Shown here: in pieces, positions 22,970 to 36,700 of the stretch
Numbering within the stretch: position 1 is the stretch's first letter
Layout: each line of letters starts with the position of its first letter
NCBI GenBank assembly: GCA_037952775.1
Contig: JBANAY010000001.1
Coordinates: forward strand, 4,588,001 to 4,652,000
Origin: Clonostachys chloroleuca
Taxonomy: Eukaryota; Ascomycota; Sordariomycetes; Hypocreales; Bionectriaceae
DNA length: 64,000 nt
Direction of reading: 5' to 3'
Notes under the pieces: generated by a model
What the model saw: the letters and a program-made list of their open reading frames with translations, nothing else
Databases searched by the model: none
Told to the model about the DNA's origin: nothing
Translations under genes and position numbers: made by a program

Positions 22970-25639
22970 CTAAACCTTGAGCATCTCCTGAATCAACTTG
23001 AGCTCGAGATTTTCTTCCCCGAAAATCTTCCCGAGCCTGTCCACCTCTCCCTGGAGCTCTTTGGCTAGCGAGTCCATGATGGTCTTGGTCGCCTCGAGAG
23101 CACCAGACCCTCGAATGTGTTCCAGAATCAAGCATTTTTGCTCATATGTCAAAGAACCTGTTACACGCCGCTGGACCAGGAGAGAATTAATTTGCCCTTT
23201 GCGAGGCGATTTGGTGAGGGCTAGGATCAAAGGAAGGGAGTATTTCCCCTCATCAAGATCCTCACAGAATCCTTTTTGGTTGGTATACTGCAGCCAATGG
23301 TTAGCTTGTGAAGAGAGACAAGGAATATGATGAGACTTTTCTCTTCTTACATCATCACTGGTAAGGTTTTGATAGTCATCTCGAATCTGGAAGTATCGCC
23401 CGAAAAGTGAGCACATTCGCGCGAAATCCACTTCACCTGAGTACTTGGACTCAGCTACCATAAGCCTGGTGAGAAGACGGAACAAGCCTCCAGTTTCTAA
23501 ATTTTTATCAGCAAGCTGAAGCGATCAGTGGTATGAGAAGAATGAAACATACTGCCGTCAATCATCTGCAGGTACTCTGGGACTGTCGGACAAGACAACT
23601 CAGATGTCCAAAGAAGGTCGTAACTCTGGCCAATAAAGAGTTGCTGGACCTCGTCTGTATGTCTATGTCAGCCGGGAGTAATCAAAGGGAGTTCGGTAGC
23701 TCAACTTCTCACTTATAAAAATATCAATAGAATGCGGGTTCCTCAATTTCCTGATCTCTTGAGTTGCATTAATGTATTGGTAGGTTGCAGAATTGATGGT
23801 TTGTGCATGCCCGAAGATTTCGTGCGTTGAGGGCTTGCCGCGACGGAGGCGAGAGCCATCTTCAATATCGTCAAGCCTAAGTGAAGCGTGTCAGCGAAGT
23901 TGACTGGTGACAGGGAGAAGTGACGGAACTGACATGAGAGAAGAGCCGTGCAACATTCTGACAGCGGACTTAATTAAATCCGTAGAATGATTGGGAACCT
24001 TGAGCCAGAAGTTCAGTGCATTGATTGTCATGTCGCGAACTCCCTTGGATGGAAGAGAGCTCAGGTAGCGATATGGCTCAGTAACGACCTGAGACAATGT
24101 TAGTTTCAGCTACAATATTCAATGATGATTGACCTACATCAGACTTCATCTGAGGATAAATGGCCAACGCCGCCTCTTCGGGGCCCAGGGAAGACCAATC
24201 ATTATTTTCTGAATCTTCTAGAACTAACGGCTCTTGGGCGGATTCAATACCATCTGCCTTCACCCCATCAAGCTTTGATTCTTGTGCGGGTGTCTCTGGT
24301 CTGTCAATACCGTCAATAGTGACACGAGACATGGCGTCTGAATGATCTGATTCACTGTCTGTGTTCGCAGTGACATAGCCAGCATCAGACACGTCGGAAG
24401 CAATCGATTCAAGGGACGTCGACTTTTCGATCAATGCGGAGCTACTCTTGAGTTTCTTTGGAATGCCGTTGAGGGTTAGGCGCTCATCTTCATTGATCGT
24501 GATTTGAAGTTGGCGGTTGTAACGTGGACAACGGAGACTCCATGCGGCATTACCACTGATTGTAAATCGCATCATATCCACGTACTTCTTGCCATCGGAA
24601 CTCAGATCATGCATCTGTTGGGCACGCTCCGCATATTGGAGGTATTTTCTAACCTCTTCATGAATACGTTGGATGCACAGAGCCTTTGCCTCCTTCAACG
24701 TGCAATTGTGTTCGCCCATGAGAACCCATAGAGCATTGCAGATCTCAGTCTGACCAGCCTCTAACGCAGCCTCATATTCCTTGCCGAATGAGAGAAGGTC
24801 GTTTTGGAGACTGCATGCGAGTGAGGCAGGCATGACATATTCCGTAACCAGAGCGAGCTCATGATCAGGAATAGTAAGGCCACACCCAAATATACTGATG
24901 GCGTGCCAGAACCTGTGAGAGTTTTAGGACTCGTTATTCAGGGCAGAAAAGAAGTAGTAGACTAACATGTGACCGGAGTCCTTGGATCTGTAAGGCAGGT
25001 ACTCCTCGAGGGTTGAGAAATGATTATGGTTTTCTCTTCCTGATCCTTGCTCTAGGAACTTGGCCCAGGCAGTGGTCGCTACTTTGGCTCGGTCTCGATC
25101 CAGAGCCATCATAGTCATGAGAATCTTGGCTTGTATCTGGCGCTTACCCGACTCTCTGGCCTCAATCGACCCTTGCTGAACGCCTTCCATCAGTGCTTGT
25201 AGCATGTGGTCGTTCTCTTGGGTTTCCTTTTACTTAGTTTAGCCTTGTGACAACGGAAGTAACTTTTAACAAGTTCTAACATACTGTATCTTGATCTGCA
25301 ACATCAGTCACATCTGAATCTTTGTTAGCTTGATGGCCTTCTTTCCTCAGTGTGGGCAGATAAACCATTACCATCGTGTAGAAACGCGAATTCATTTGCA
25401 TAGGAAATAACTTCCAGTCTATCTGGCAAGCAATCTGGCACAGAAATGGCCACAAAGCTGTGGCCCTCGCAGTACGCGCCTGCATTTTGTGAGAGAGGGC
25501 TAACAAACTTCTCCCAATCTGCGCGTGCTTCTCGAGATCCACGGTCCTCTAGGCTAGCATTCAAGTGCTTGCGCACAGGAATGTCCAGACATAGGCCTTG
25601 TGTATCATATTCAATAATTTCTGAGTATCTGTATTCCAT
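22970..25639 (-). CDS. Bifunctional terpene synthase: class I cyclase plus prenyltransferase
   Basis: Nine exons: 25639-25372, 25313-25285, 25214-24967, 24912-24138, 24088-23934, 23876-23713, 23654-23553, 23496-23351 and 23287-22970. All phases close, giving 734 residues, the normal length for the fusicoccadiene/ophiobolin synthase type. The start MEYRYSE is where such proteins begin. The cyclase half has DDVTD at 89-93, [12 protein letters not shown], and the NSE triad N219, S223, E227 in [12 protein letters not shown]. The linker (about 320-430) is acidic and Ser-rich. The prenyltransferase half begins [15 protein letters not shown] and has DDIED at 494-498 and DDYQN at 620-624, then EGKYSLP. 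Expected action: build GGPP (C20) or GFPP (C25) from IPP and DMAPP, then cyclise it in the cytosol to a di- or sesterterpene. Chain length and scaffold cannot be read. The divergent P450 is the likely tailoring partner. Confidence 0.93.
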
Positions 25640-27481
25640 TGTGAACTGCAGCTCTGGAGTTCGTGCAAAGAAAAGATGAAGAGATAAGCTTGGGATGGTA
25701 TGATATGAATGGAAAAAGAAGAAGAACGGAGGCAATAATAGGGGAATTCAAACTAAGAAACGATACCATATGGGTATTTGGATCCATGAGAGTAATTTTA
25801 GAGAATCTGACTGATTTATTTCTCCCTAGATAACAACTACCAAGGAATACAGCACGGAGCAGCATCTGTTCTACTCCGACTATCTAACCATATTTAGAAG
25901 ACGCGGGCAATGGTGGACCAGCCAGAGGAGAAATCCCCTGTTTCACGCGTCTGCAGCCTAGTTGACTAGGACGAAAGCAAGAAACAGTCGCCGACATATA
26001 GATAGGCAGGGTTTAACCCATGTTGCTACACACCGACCGGCACTTGGCACTTGGCATTTGCCGCACGCTAGTGGATTATGTGAGCGCTACCCATCTCATG
26101 GAAGATGCACAGGGCCCTGTACTTCGGTTGAAGTTATAATTGACCGCACACGAGTATGGCCGTCCTAGGGATCTGCGAAATTCTGGAATCCATATCTCCA
26201 GTTTGCGTAAAAAGTCCGTTCCAAGCAAGCCCGGAACCCTCCCGCGAAGGATTAAGTCTTACAATAATGCAGTTCGGTTAAGCTGAAAGACGTGAACCTG
26301 AGACCTCGCAAGCATGCTTCGAAGGATTCGTGTTATAATGACCGGTTATCGGTAGATGGGGCGACCTCAAGAAGATTCACTGTGTTGAGAAACTTTCTTA
26401 TCCACAATGCTACTCGTAAACCCCTAATGTAGACATATGATTTCTTTCATCGTCCAATTGTGTTCAGATACTGGATGTAGTGTTGGACACAAAGGGCTGT
26501 CTGACAGTTTTGTGTTTAATCTTACAGGTGTCATCCTTCATTAGACCTTTAGAAGAGTTTCTTGGTGAATAGCGTACCGCAATGTCCTCGTGGTGGTTTC
26601 CACCTGATCACATGTTCCTGTGAATCTAAATAGAAATTTCGCATGACATGGCCAGTGTCCGGAGAGAAATATTCGTACACAGTGTGCCCAAGCTCCTTTA
26701 CATACTTAATCTGACTCACCCTTTCTGGACTGATTTCCTATTAATTGTTGATTACAACAACAAGTGAGACTGGATGGATTAGAAACCACAAACACTTCTT
26801 TCGACCAGAACGATGACGAGAGCCAACCCATGACTAATCCTTGAAAATAACAGGGAAAGAGACATCGTGCACACACAATCCAAAACGTCGTAGAGTGCCC
26901 TGAAAAGATAGGCGACTTTGTCCAGGGACCTGGTAGTTACTCTGGAGAAGAACAACAAGGTTGGTAAAATATTTCTCGCTCTCCTTGATTTGTATTGGCT
27001 ATAACTGAAATTGACCCAGTCTTGATTACATCGCACATTCTTTCCCAAGGTAGTTATGGCAAGGGGTGGCATCCCACAGAACTCGCTAGGCATCTAGATT
27101 GTAGATTGTGGAGGAGTTTCATACCTGCGAACCTGGTCTCTTCCCATTGTAGAGCCGGGATTGGGCCAATCAACATTAGAGATTGCTACCAGAGGATTAG
27201 CATCTCCGTCACCCCAGCAAGCATGTCTCTTAACTGCCGAGATTGGTGGGATCACCCTTGCTCGGCCCCGAGCTGACTCAGCTTGGATCAAAGCTGTGAC
27301 ATTGCTGACGGTGCACCGACAGGCCTTGGTATGTGAGCTTGGTGCGTGCATACAAGGCATGCAAACGACTGAGGACTGAAAATTCCAACTTAAATTATAT
27401 TATCTTGTTGCCATTACTTCCATACCCTTGGAATTGGAATCCTCTTTCGTCTAACTCTCTTCTTTCCTTTGCAAATTCAAA
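25640..27481. promoter_or_regulatory. 1.8-kb divergent promoter between terpene synthase and P450
   Basis: No convincing gene lies here; open frames near 26779-27380 on both strands lack features. The two flanking biosynthetic genes start at either end, so co-regulation from this interval is plausible. No specific factor site was identified. Confidence 0.45.
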
Positions 27482-29510
27482 ATGGGTGCCCTTGCAGACT
27501 TCTTGCTTGAGACAGACGCGAGAGAGTTGAGGTGGAAGGCCATCTTGGCTGTTGTCGCGATCCTAGTATTCAGGCGTGTCTACATCATTATCGACCGCCT
27601 GTACTTCTCGCCACTGGCAAAATTCCCTGGCCCAAAGCTTGCTGCCGCGACAAGTCTGTATGAATCTTACTACGATGTCATCAAGGGTGGAGTTTACTAC
27701 AAGCAGATCCAAAAGCTGCACCAGATCTACGGTATGAGAAGCAATAATGCATCAAAAACGAAGTGTCAAGGCAAACTCTCTAACAATACTCGTCTTCAGG
27801 CCCAATTCTTCGAGTAAACCCTTATGAGCTGTCGGTAGATGATGGCTCATTCTATGATACCGTATACGTCTCTGGTGGCATTCGACAAACCGAGGAGTTT
27901 AATTACTTTGTCCAGGGCCTCGACTTGGGCAGTAAGTACCTGAATTCAATGTGGTATAGAAACGTGGATAAACTGACCAAGTAGACACTTTCTTTGCTAC
28001 GAAGGACCATAAACTGCACCGGCAAAGGCGTAGACCCGTTGAACCATATTTCTCGCGTGCTGGAGTAACCAAACTTGAGCCCATTATGAGTGAATGTGTT
28101 CAAAAGCTTTCCGATAGGTATGATAGCTTCGAAGGCACGGGTAAAGTCTCTCGCGTGGACCATGCCATGCAGGCTCTAACCGGCGATATCATTCGCCGCG
28201 TCTGTATCGGCGACGGAGAAGATTATCTTGACGACGAGGATTTCTCGCCCGGATGGTAAGATTGCAGCTGACCAGACACGTTGGATGTAGCAAGGTTAAC
28301 CAGTTCCATCTAGGCACGACCTCATGCACTCCATCGCACTCTGTATCCCAGTCTTTGTCGTTTTCCCTTGGGTTATTCAGTCAGTCTCCAACCCCCCTTG
28401 GCTATTCTGTCTATCTCTTGCTAACCATCAGCAGCTTCCTGAAATTCATCCCCGAAAAGGCCTTGGTCTGGATTGCTCCTCACACTCAAGCCTTCAACAC
28501 CTACCGAGAGGTAAGCATTGCCATTTCACTCTTCTAAATGTTAACACTAACGCCTTTTAGATGGCCACGAAGCACATCGAAGACACCAAGAAAGAGGATC
28601 CTAGCAAGATTGATCTCGATGGAGCCAAGATTGGTTCCAAGCCCACCCTTTTCCGATACTTGATCCACAAGAGCGACCTTTCCGAGGAAGACAAGGACAC
28701 TCACCGACTGGCCAACGAGGCGCAGAGTCTTCTCGGCGCCGGCAGTGTCACGACCGCGCGAACTGCAACTGTTTGCATATACTATCTTCTCAAGTGCCCT
28801 GAGATCTGTGCCCGTGTTCAGGAGGAGATCAAGCATTTCGTCGCCGACTGGCCAGATAAGGCACCTACCTTTTCAGATCTCGAGAAGCTTACCTATCTGC
28901 AAGCGGTCATCAAGGAAGCTCTACGGTGCGTCCAAGTTCAAACCCGCTAAAGTTCAAACAGAGGAACTAACACAATCAACAGCGTGAGCTACGGATCCCT
29001 CCACAGACTCTCTCGCATCTCGCCCCATGAGCCACTCCAATATAAGGACTGGACCATTCCGCCCGGAGTAAGACATATTGGAATACCCTAGTCACATTGT
29101 TCATGGCTAATGCTTTACAGGTTCCCGTCGGAATGAATGCCTACTACATGCATACTGACGCCGAAATCTACCCCGAGCCCTTCAAATTCGACCCCGACAG
29201 ATGGCTAGATAACGTCACCCCCGAAATGAAACGTAACTTCGTCCCATTTACAAGAGGATCCCGTTCATGCCCTGCCATGAGGCAAGTAGTCTCCCCTAAA
29301 CAAAAAATTTATGATGGCAGATGCTAACTTTTACAATTTACCAGCTTGGCGTATGCTGAAATCAGCTTGGTATTGGCCGTCCTCTTCCGTCCTGGTGGCC
29401 CCAAGTTCAGGCTCTATGAGACTGATGAGACTGATATTGGTTCCCTCCACGATTACATCATTCCTATTGGACGTTTTGGCTCTAAGGGAGCTCGTATTAT
29501 CTTCGATTAG
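27482..29510 (+). CDS. Cytochrome P450 monooxygenase, microsomal type
   Basis: Nine exons: 27482-27731, 27800-27931, 27985-28255, 28314-28379, 28432-28510, 28561-28925, 28983-29067, 29121-29281 and 29345-29510, giving 524 residues with all phases closed. Residues 18-42 form the membrane anchor, followed by the hinge [17 protein letters not shown]. The I-helix has LLGAGSVTT; ExxR is E385-R388; FDPDRW precedes the haem loop [11 protein letters not shown] with Cys466. The residue two after Cys is Ala where Gly is usual. The last intron is GC-AG (AG|GCAAGT) and splits the gene just after the haem loop. The hinge and style resemble trichodiene-oxygenase-like fungal P450s. Expected role: hydroxylation of the terpene made by the divergently encoded synthase, in the ER with a P450 reductase. 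Confidence 0.9.
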
Positions 29511-29909
29511 AATGAGACAATAAACCGTTCTTAGAATATCTCACTGTACTGTAGCTTTATTTCCTGGAAATAGAATTCTTGTATGTGTATCAAATCTTGT
29601 TAAGAAAGAGACAGAATTGGGTCCTAGGGGCTTGGCAGTGACCAAATCTTTGCATAGCGAACCTTGAATTGTCCCCGAAATAGAACCTGGCTCAGGGATA
29701 AATGAGGTCCCGTCAAACACCCCTTGGCGTAATCTAAGCTCTCCAATAAAGCCTAGATGTTTTGAAGAATGGAAAATTTTTTGGACGACACTCGCGTCAA
29801 TCTATTAATTGAAAGAACACTATACACATAGAAGAAGAAATAAACGTCTTGCTACTCAGAATCCTCACAATTCTATAATCTAACTAATCAACCCCGGCAT
29901 TGGGCTCAA
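29511..29909. other. Intergenic, convergent 3' regions
   Basis: AT-rich spacer between the P450 and the convergent ATPase gene. No gene seen. Confidence 0.5.
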
Positions 29910-32900
29910 CTACCACGCAGCCTTCGCCAGCCACCCCCGAGGCCACTTCTGGATGGCAAACTTCCTCGCTTCATCCAAAGCCAAGGTAAAGAGCCCGAAA
30001 GCAAAAGGAAAGAACCAGTGCTCAACAGGGACGCCAGTGGTGCCCAGGACAGGCTGAAGCTGGGGAATGTACAGCCACAAGATGGCCATGGCCAGCGAAA
30101 ACAAGATGGCGGGGAACAGGTACCAGTTCTGGGTTGCCTTATTGAACAGGGGAGGGTGCTGGAAGATGCTGAGGCGGCGGGTGCGGGTGGCCATGAGGTT
30201 GAACCACTGCATGACTACAAGGTTGACGAAGTAAATGGACGACGCCTCATTGACCTTTTGCGTGTAGTAGTCGAGATCGATATCCGCTGGGGGCCCGTAG
30301 CCGAACCAGAGCTTGTAGAAGGGGATTCCGTTGCGCTGGAGGTACCAGAACGACATGGTGAAAGAGAGAGCGGTCTGTATTACACCAATAACACCGTAGG
30401 ATTGGAGGATAAGCTGCCAGTTGACGAGGCGGTCCTTCTTGGCGTTGCGGGGTGGGCGGGTGAGGACGTCAGCCTCGGGCTGCTCGTATGAGAGCATGGT
30501 AGCGGCGGCGCAATCAGTGAAACAACTAGTATTTGTCAGGGTTGTGCATCCAAAAATTCTATGGTAAGGGGTTACATACCAGATAATGATCATGAGGAAA
30601 GAGGAGAGAATCTGGGGCAGACCAAAAGCGACGCTCGCCATAACGGGCCAGAACTCGGAGAAACTGCCAGCGGGTAAAAGGTATGAAATGACCTGTTGTA
30701 TGTTAGACACTAATTTTGAAGGCTGATTCTTGGATACTTCTTGAGTGGACTGACCTTCTTCAAGTTGTCGAAGACGACACGGCCATACTGGACGGCAACC
30801 ACAATGGACGAGAAACTCTCCAGCAGCACCATATCAGCCGCCTCCATGGCAATATCAGAGCCACTTCCAAGAGCGATACCAACATCTGCAGCCTTCAGGG
30901 ATGGAGCATCATTGACACCATCGCCAGTCATGGCCACCGTATTCTCGCGCTGGAACTCTCGGACGATGCGGAGCTTCTGCTCAGGTGTTGTGCGAGCGAA
31001 GACAATCTCCTCGTACCGCGTGAGGTTGGCCCACTGGTGCTCGTTGAGAGCCATCAACTCCGGGCCGCTAAGAACAATGGCAGCCTTTCGCACGGATGAG
31101 TCTTTCTCATTGTCATCGGATGAATCTCCGCTGTCGGGGAATCGGGGGAGATCGGCGGGGGTGTCGACGTGATGGACAGTCACGATGCCGGCATCGCGAG
31201 CGATGGCCACAGCTGTCAGAGCAAAGTCGCCAGTGACCTATGGGAGGTAAGCCAACTATGAAAGTACCAAATAAATTGGTCAAGAAAAGACTTACCATAG
31301 CGATGCGAACACCCGCGCCACGAAGAGTCTTCACGACATCACGAATATCAGACCGGAGAGGATCAACAATGGCGACAAGACCGACAAGGGTCAGCTCGGT
31401 CTTAGACTGCTCAAGAATTGCGTTCTCGTACTCGGTACTTCCGGCAGCGGCCGTGATGGTACCCTCGGAAAGGACCTTTCGTGCGAGAATCAAACAGCGC
31501 TTTCCAGCAGACGAATACTTGTTCTTGAGCGCCTCAAAGTGCGCCTTCTTCTCGGGTGTCAGTTCCGCGGTGTGTCCATCTCCAGTGACGAATCTGGAGC
31601 ATCGCTCCATAAGGACATCGGGACCACCCTTGATGGTAAGCAACCTGGCTTTGCATTAGCGATGGGGACCACGATGATGAACTAAAGGTTGACCTACAAA
31701 TCCTTCTCGCCGAAGTCACGGGTCTCGGCCTCGGTAAGAGTCTGGTGAATAGCCTCGGGACGCGTGTTGGCAAAGCAGCGAATCATGAACTTATTCTTGC
31801 TGTTAAAGGCAAGCTCATATGTCTTAGTCCAGCAAGCACGTAGATATGCAACACTGCCAGCTTCCAGCTGCTCAGCAAAGCGCAGGATGGCCGAGTCCGT
31901 GGCGTCACCGAAGACCTTGCGCTGAGCTATGGGGAGATCAGCACCAGCAGCGTCCAGATCAGCGGCATTGCAGAGGGCGCTCATGGCTCGGAGCTGGCTG
32001 ACTGGGTTACCGGTCGACTTTCCGTGAGAAGCCATGTTACCAACCGCTTCTTCGGTGGTCATGGTCATTTCTCCGATCGCGCAGTCCGAAGTAGTCATTT
32101 TGCCCTTTGCCAGGTCAGATCATGCAAATTAATAAATAGACATTAAGATCAACCTACCTCTGTCAAGGTTCCAGTCTTGTCGGAACACACAACAGAGACT
32201 GAACCGAGAGTCTCGACGGTCTTGAGCGACTTGCAGAGAACTTTGTGCTTCTGCATCAAGTTTGCGGTAATTGTCAATCCAGCGGTGACGGCGATTGGGA
32301 GTCCTTCGGGGATAAAAGCAATGGCGATGCTGACGCAGTTAACGATGAGAGTAGCGACGTTGATGAAGTCAGGATGCTCGGGTCGGAGATAGGCGCCCCT
32401 GTGTCATGATATCAGCAAACGATCCACAGGCGACATGAATAAACAGTTTACTTACCAGATTATAATGACGATTACGACCATAGTCAGCATCAGAGTGCAG
32501 ATGATCAAGACAAAGTAAAGGATTTCCTTTTCCAGGGGCGTCATCTTGGTCTTGGGCTCGTTCGTCAGCTTCGCGATGCGACCAAAGACGGTCTTGTCAC
32601 CAATTGCGACGATGATGCCCTTGCAAGAGCCCATGATGCAGTGTGTCCCCTGAAGACCGATATTGTGCGTCTCGAGGTAGTTGGTATCAGTGTGTTCCAC
32701 AGTGCCGGCGCATGGGACACTCTCTCCTGTGAGGACCGAGCGGTCAAACTTGACATCGGAGGAGACCTCAATGAAGCGCATATCAGCCGGTAGCTTGCTG
32801 CCGGCTTTGATGATGACGACATCTCCGGGAACAACTTCTTCTCCGGGGAGGTGCATCTGAGTGCCCTCCCGGATGACCTCGCACTGCTCAGGAAGCATAT

Positions 32901-33770
32901 CTTTAATCGAAGCCATGACGCGCGATGTAGACCAGTCCTGGAACATGTTGAAGAGGGCCTGAATGACGAAGACGGCAACAAGTACGATCGCGAGGGCCTA
33001 GGTGAAAGAAGAGGCTTTTTAGCAAAACAGAATACCCAAATTTATTTCTGAGAGAATTTCTTACCAGATTAGCAACTGCCGGGGCGGGTTCGCCAAGCGG
33101 TTTCCATGAGACAAAGACAAGAATAGCGCCAACGAGCAGAATACCTCCGAAACCCTTGAAGAAGTAGCCGAACCAGGTCTTGAAGCGATGTGTCTCAGGA
33201 GGCGAAGGCACGTTCTTGCCGTACTCTTGCACTCTCCTTTTGGCCTGATCGGAGGACAGACCGGTGCCAGGGGAGGTAGTGAGTCGCTGACTGACTTCAT
33301 TTGAGGGCAGGGTATGCCAAACGAGGTCAGATAGATCTTCAGAAAAAAAAAAGGATCAGTAACTAATCTCCGCTACGATAAAGTCTCGCACCAGTATGTG
33401 CTCGGTAGTCAGATGGTTAAGGGGAAGCTTACCCTTTGCTGCCTTGTCCTGAGCCTTTCGCAACTCGACTTGCTCTTTCCCCTTGGATTCTTCCACCTGG
33501 AACGAGCTATAGGAAACAGAACATCAGCGAATGCTTTCTCGAGTCGTCTCTTCAAGAACAGTAGACTTACACTGTACGGTATTGGATAGGCAGAGCCAAG
33601 GAAGGATCAGTCTTGCCTCGAGATCCAGCTCTCCGGATGCTCATGGAGTCATTAGAGCGCGACCGAACCAAAGAAGGCCGGCCACGACGAACGCGGCCTG
33701 CCTCCTCGTCATCAGCTTGGAACCTGATGCGTTCGGCCGTGGGGGCCGGTGCAGATTTCTCCTCAGCCAT
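29910..33770 (-). CDS. P2C-type (Na+/K+-ATPase alpha-like) P-type ATPase, multi-exon copy
   Basis: Ten exons: 33770-33571, 33506-33433, 33336-33065, 32997-32456, 32398-32158, 32104-31698, 31644-31296, 31237-30755, 30692-30580 and 30525-29910, giving 1098 residues with all phases closed. Landmarks: N-terminal basic/Ser segment RSRSNDS and [13 protein letters not shown]; actuator LTGESVP; membrane IPEGLPIAV; phosphorylation site D436 in [14 protein letters not shown]; hinge [26 protein letters not shown]; and about ten membrane segments ending [20 protein letters not shown]. These are the marks of the fungal Na/K-ATPase alpha-like group. Expected role: ATP-driven cation exchange across the plasma or an inner membrane; ions not established. 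ATG at 33770 was chosen over the in-frame ATG at 33794 because [10 protein letters not shown] is the likelier start. A paralogue sits at 53385. Confidence 0.9.
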
Positions 33771-36700
33771 GGTAAATGGCGATGGCAACGACAACAGCAG
33801 CCGAGAAGGCTTTAGTTAGGAGAGAAATGTGAAGATAGAAAGGAAGAAACAAGAAAGATGTGAGAGTGCTGAGAGTAACAGGATACTGGGAGCAGGAGAC
33901 GGGCAGCCTCATATACGGGGGCGAAGCACCCCCACGATAGCTCTGGTGTGCCAGCAGGTAGGAGAAGGTAGGCAGGTCGCGTGAGGGAAACACATGGGCT
34001 CCCTCCAACAGCGCGGGTGAGAAATCCTTTCATGCATAGCCTTATTTTCCTACCCATAGGGAGGAAAGAAGGCTAATGAACTAGCACATATTGAGCCATG
34101 CCGCGTAGGAGTAGCTGAAATAAGCAGTGTGAATTCAGAGATCCGCAAACTGGGTTCGCAGAACAAATGTCTCAGATGGGGGTCAGGTAGAACGTGGGAG
34201 TATGAGAATGAGCATGGGACGAGTACAATGGATCTGAGTATGCATGTGGGTGTGGACGCAAGCTTGTGGGCGTGGCCAAAGGACCGAGATTGAGCGAGAT
34301 GAGGTATGTGGCTCAAGGACCCGGGCCTAGACAATGGGGGTCAAGCCAGATCCGTCCAGTCCAAGATGTCTTGTCGACACCATCCCAGGAGAGCTTAAGA
34401 GGTTAGTTGTTCTATTTTTCGAGCAGGCCCGCTTCCCACGTTGTGCCATCGGAAGTATTTCGAAACCTTGGTGAACCAGTTCCTGCAACTGGTGGGATGG
34501 TCGATCGTTGGATCGTTCATGTTAGGTGACAGACATCGTTCCACGTGCTATCTAGGCTCGGTCGGTCTGAAGGCGGTGATGGTTTGCATATGAGGACACA
34601 CGTCGATGTAGTCACAATCCCTAGGGAGGACACTTACATCAGAAGCAACACACAACGTAGGGGTGGAGAGGGCAAGGGTCCTGGCGGCGGCCTCCTGGAG
34701 ATCTGAGCCAAGTGCAGCTGGCACCCTTGGTCGGGGTGAAGCAAAGCATCTGGTGTGGGAGTGTGCCCTGGTTGCCCAGACGGCCCAGACGGCAACTGGC
34801 CAAAGCTTATCCACCGTCAAGGAGCTGCCGTCATCATACCCGAAAGAGAACCCATCAGTGGAGGGGGCTGGTGATTGGCGGGCGTCGCGATGTGGTGATG
34901 GCTCGTAGAGGGATGAGGTTAGTCGTGTTTGTCAGTCTCGTGCTAACAGCAACGAAGTAGAAGCGACTGCCACCCGCTATGAGCGAAATACCTGTGGGCT
35001 GAACTCGGGCTACAGCGACGGTGACGGCAGGTTACAGCGCCTCGGCCGCTAAAATCCAGTTGCCACCAACGCTATGGAAGACGCAGAAGTGCCCTGAGTG
35101 AGTCGCAAGCCACTGTACGCACCGGCTCAGCCGTGCCTACAGCTAGCCAGAGCCATTGCTGGCTGTCATGAGGCGCGTCGCTTCCATTCCAGCCCAGGCC
35201 TGTCCGTTGACGTCGTGCCAATGGAACAGCCGCTGGTCGGGCTGCGTACGTGTCTTTTGCCTCTGGCACAATTTTCGGCCGGCCAAAGCTGCTCCTCAGG
35301 TCTGTTCCACTCCTCCTCACTCACTCACTCTACGCGACGACAGATGACGGGCTGCCTCCCTCCAAGGCGCCCGCTTTCATTCAGTGAACTTGTGATACCC
35401 TAGACTGCATCCGGCAGCAACCCACCGATCACCACAGCCGAGCGCAAGAATCAATAAAGCCCTCCCACGTATCGCAGCCCGGGATAGATCCGGCTCAAAT
35501 CTGCACCCCAAATGTATGTTTATCAATAAGACCGCCATCTCACGCAGAGCCTCGTCCCAGTTGCCCCATCGCACTCCGGCCCTATCAAGCGAATACTTCC
35601 TCCCGCGCCTTGTTCCCCGCAATGTGCCAAGTACCGGCTGGGCAACGGGGCTGGTGTGCGCTTGGCTTTCCACATGTAAATTCTGTTTTCATGAAAATAT
35701 TTCCAAGACCGATCCCCGCTCAATCTCGTTTCTATTTTCTGTCTGACTCTTCCTTTTTTCTTCTTCCTGTCCTTTTTCAGGCGCCGCAGCAAAAGTGCGG
35801 CAAGGAGGGGGCAGTGGTGTATGAGGAGGCCGCCAGTCCGTCCTGGCAGGCTGCCTCCCGCCAAAGCACTCTGACAACGGCTGCCTCTCACCTCACCAGC
35901 AAATACCGCATTCATTGCGGCCGCCGCTGCTCTTGAACGCACTTGCACTCGTCAAAGAGGCCTCACGGTACAGGCGGCCTCCCGTTGAATCGGGTAAGAG
36001 GCTCAGCTCAATCCCAATCCCACCTCTGCTCTGCATGGCATCCAGTTCATCATCTTGGTTGTTCGTAGCTGTAAAAAAAAAGGTATTTAATTCGTTCCCC
36101 AAGCCCTTTTTATCACAACTCATTTCTATCCCATGACGACGCATTCCCTTGGTAAAAGCGCAATGCACAGCCAACATCCCTTCTTCTAAAATATTCTACA
36201 ATGTTTCCTCTAATTGAAGTGACGGAGTTGCTTCGACTCCTCTAATGATGACATCTTATAGGTAGTGAACGACTTATGAAAAGCTCTTAACACTACCTAC
36301 CCTATTCACACATGATATCATATATCTCCACTACAGTGAACTAAGACAAGGCCTTTATACGCGTATAAATAAATAAATTAAGCCTAACATAACCCTACTT
36401 CAGAGGGAAATCACAAAGGGCTAAACTAGCTAAATCGGAGGAAGATGTTCAAGGAAGTGGAAGGAGTTGAATAGTCCGTAGAGGCTTGGAGACGGACAAT
36501 TCAATCAACTTTCATAAAAGGACTACTGGCCATACCCAGCATGGTATTATCAAAACCTCCAACACCGTGAGAGAGACTAATTCGTCCCCTAACCGCTAGC
36601 TCAAACTCATCATAGTCTTTTATTAAACTTGCCGTCACAGTTTTAAGAGTGCTAACTGAGATTCTGTAAGAAAAGGGGGTCTAATTCACGCTATTTGAGA

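Noticed and set aside
25640..25865. In-frame upstream extension of the terpene synthase with Met at 25735
   Set aside because: The added residues are Phe/Ser/His-rich and unlike the family; MEYRYSE at 25639 is the usual start.
35072..36177. Overlapping open frames upstream of the first ATPase
   Set aside because: None has a domain, consistent codon pattern or splice structure; they are likely chance frames in GC-rich leader DNA.
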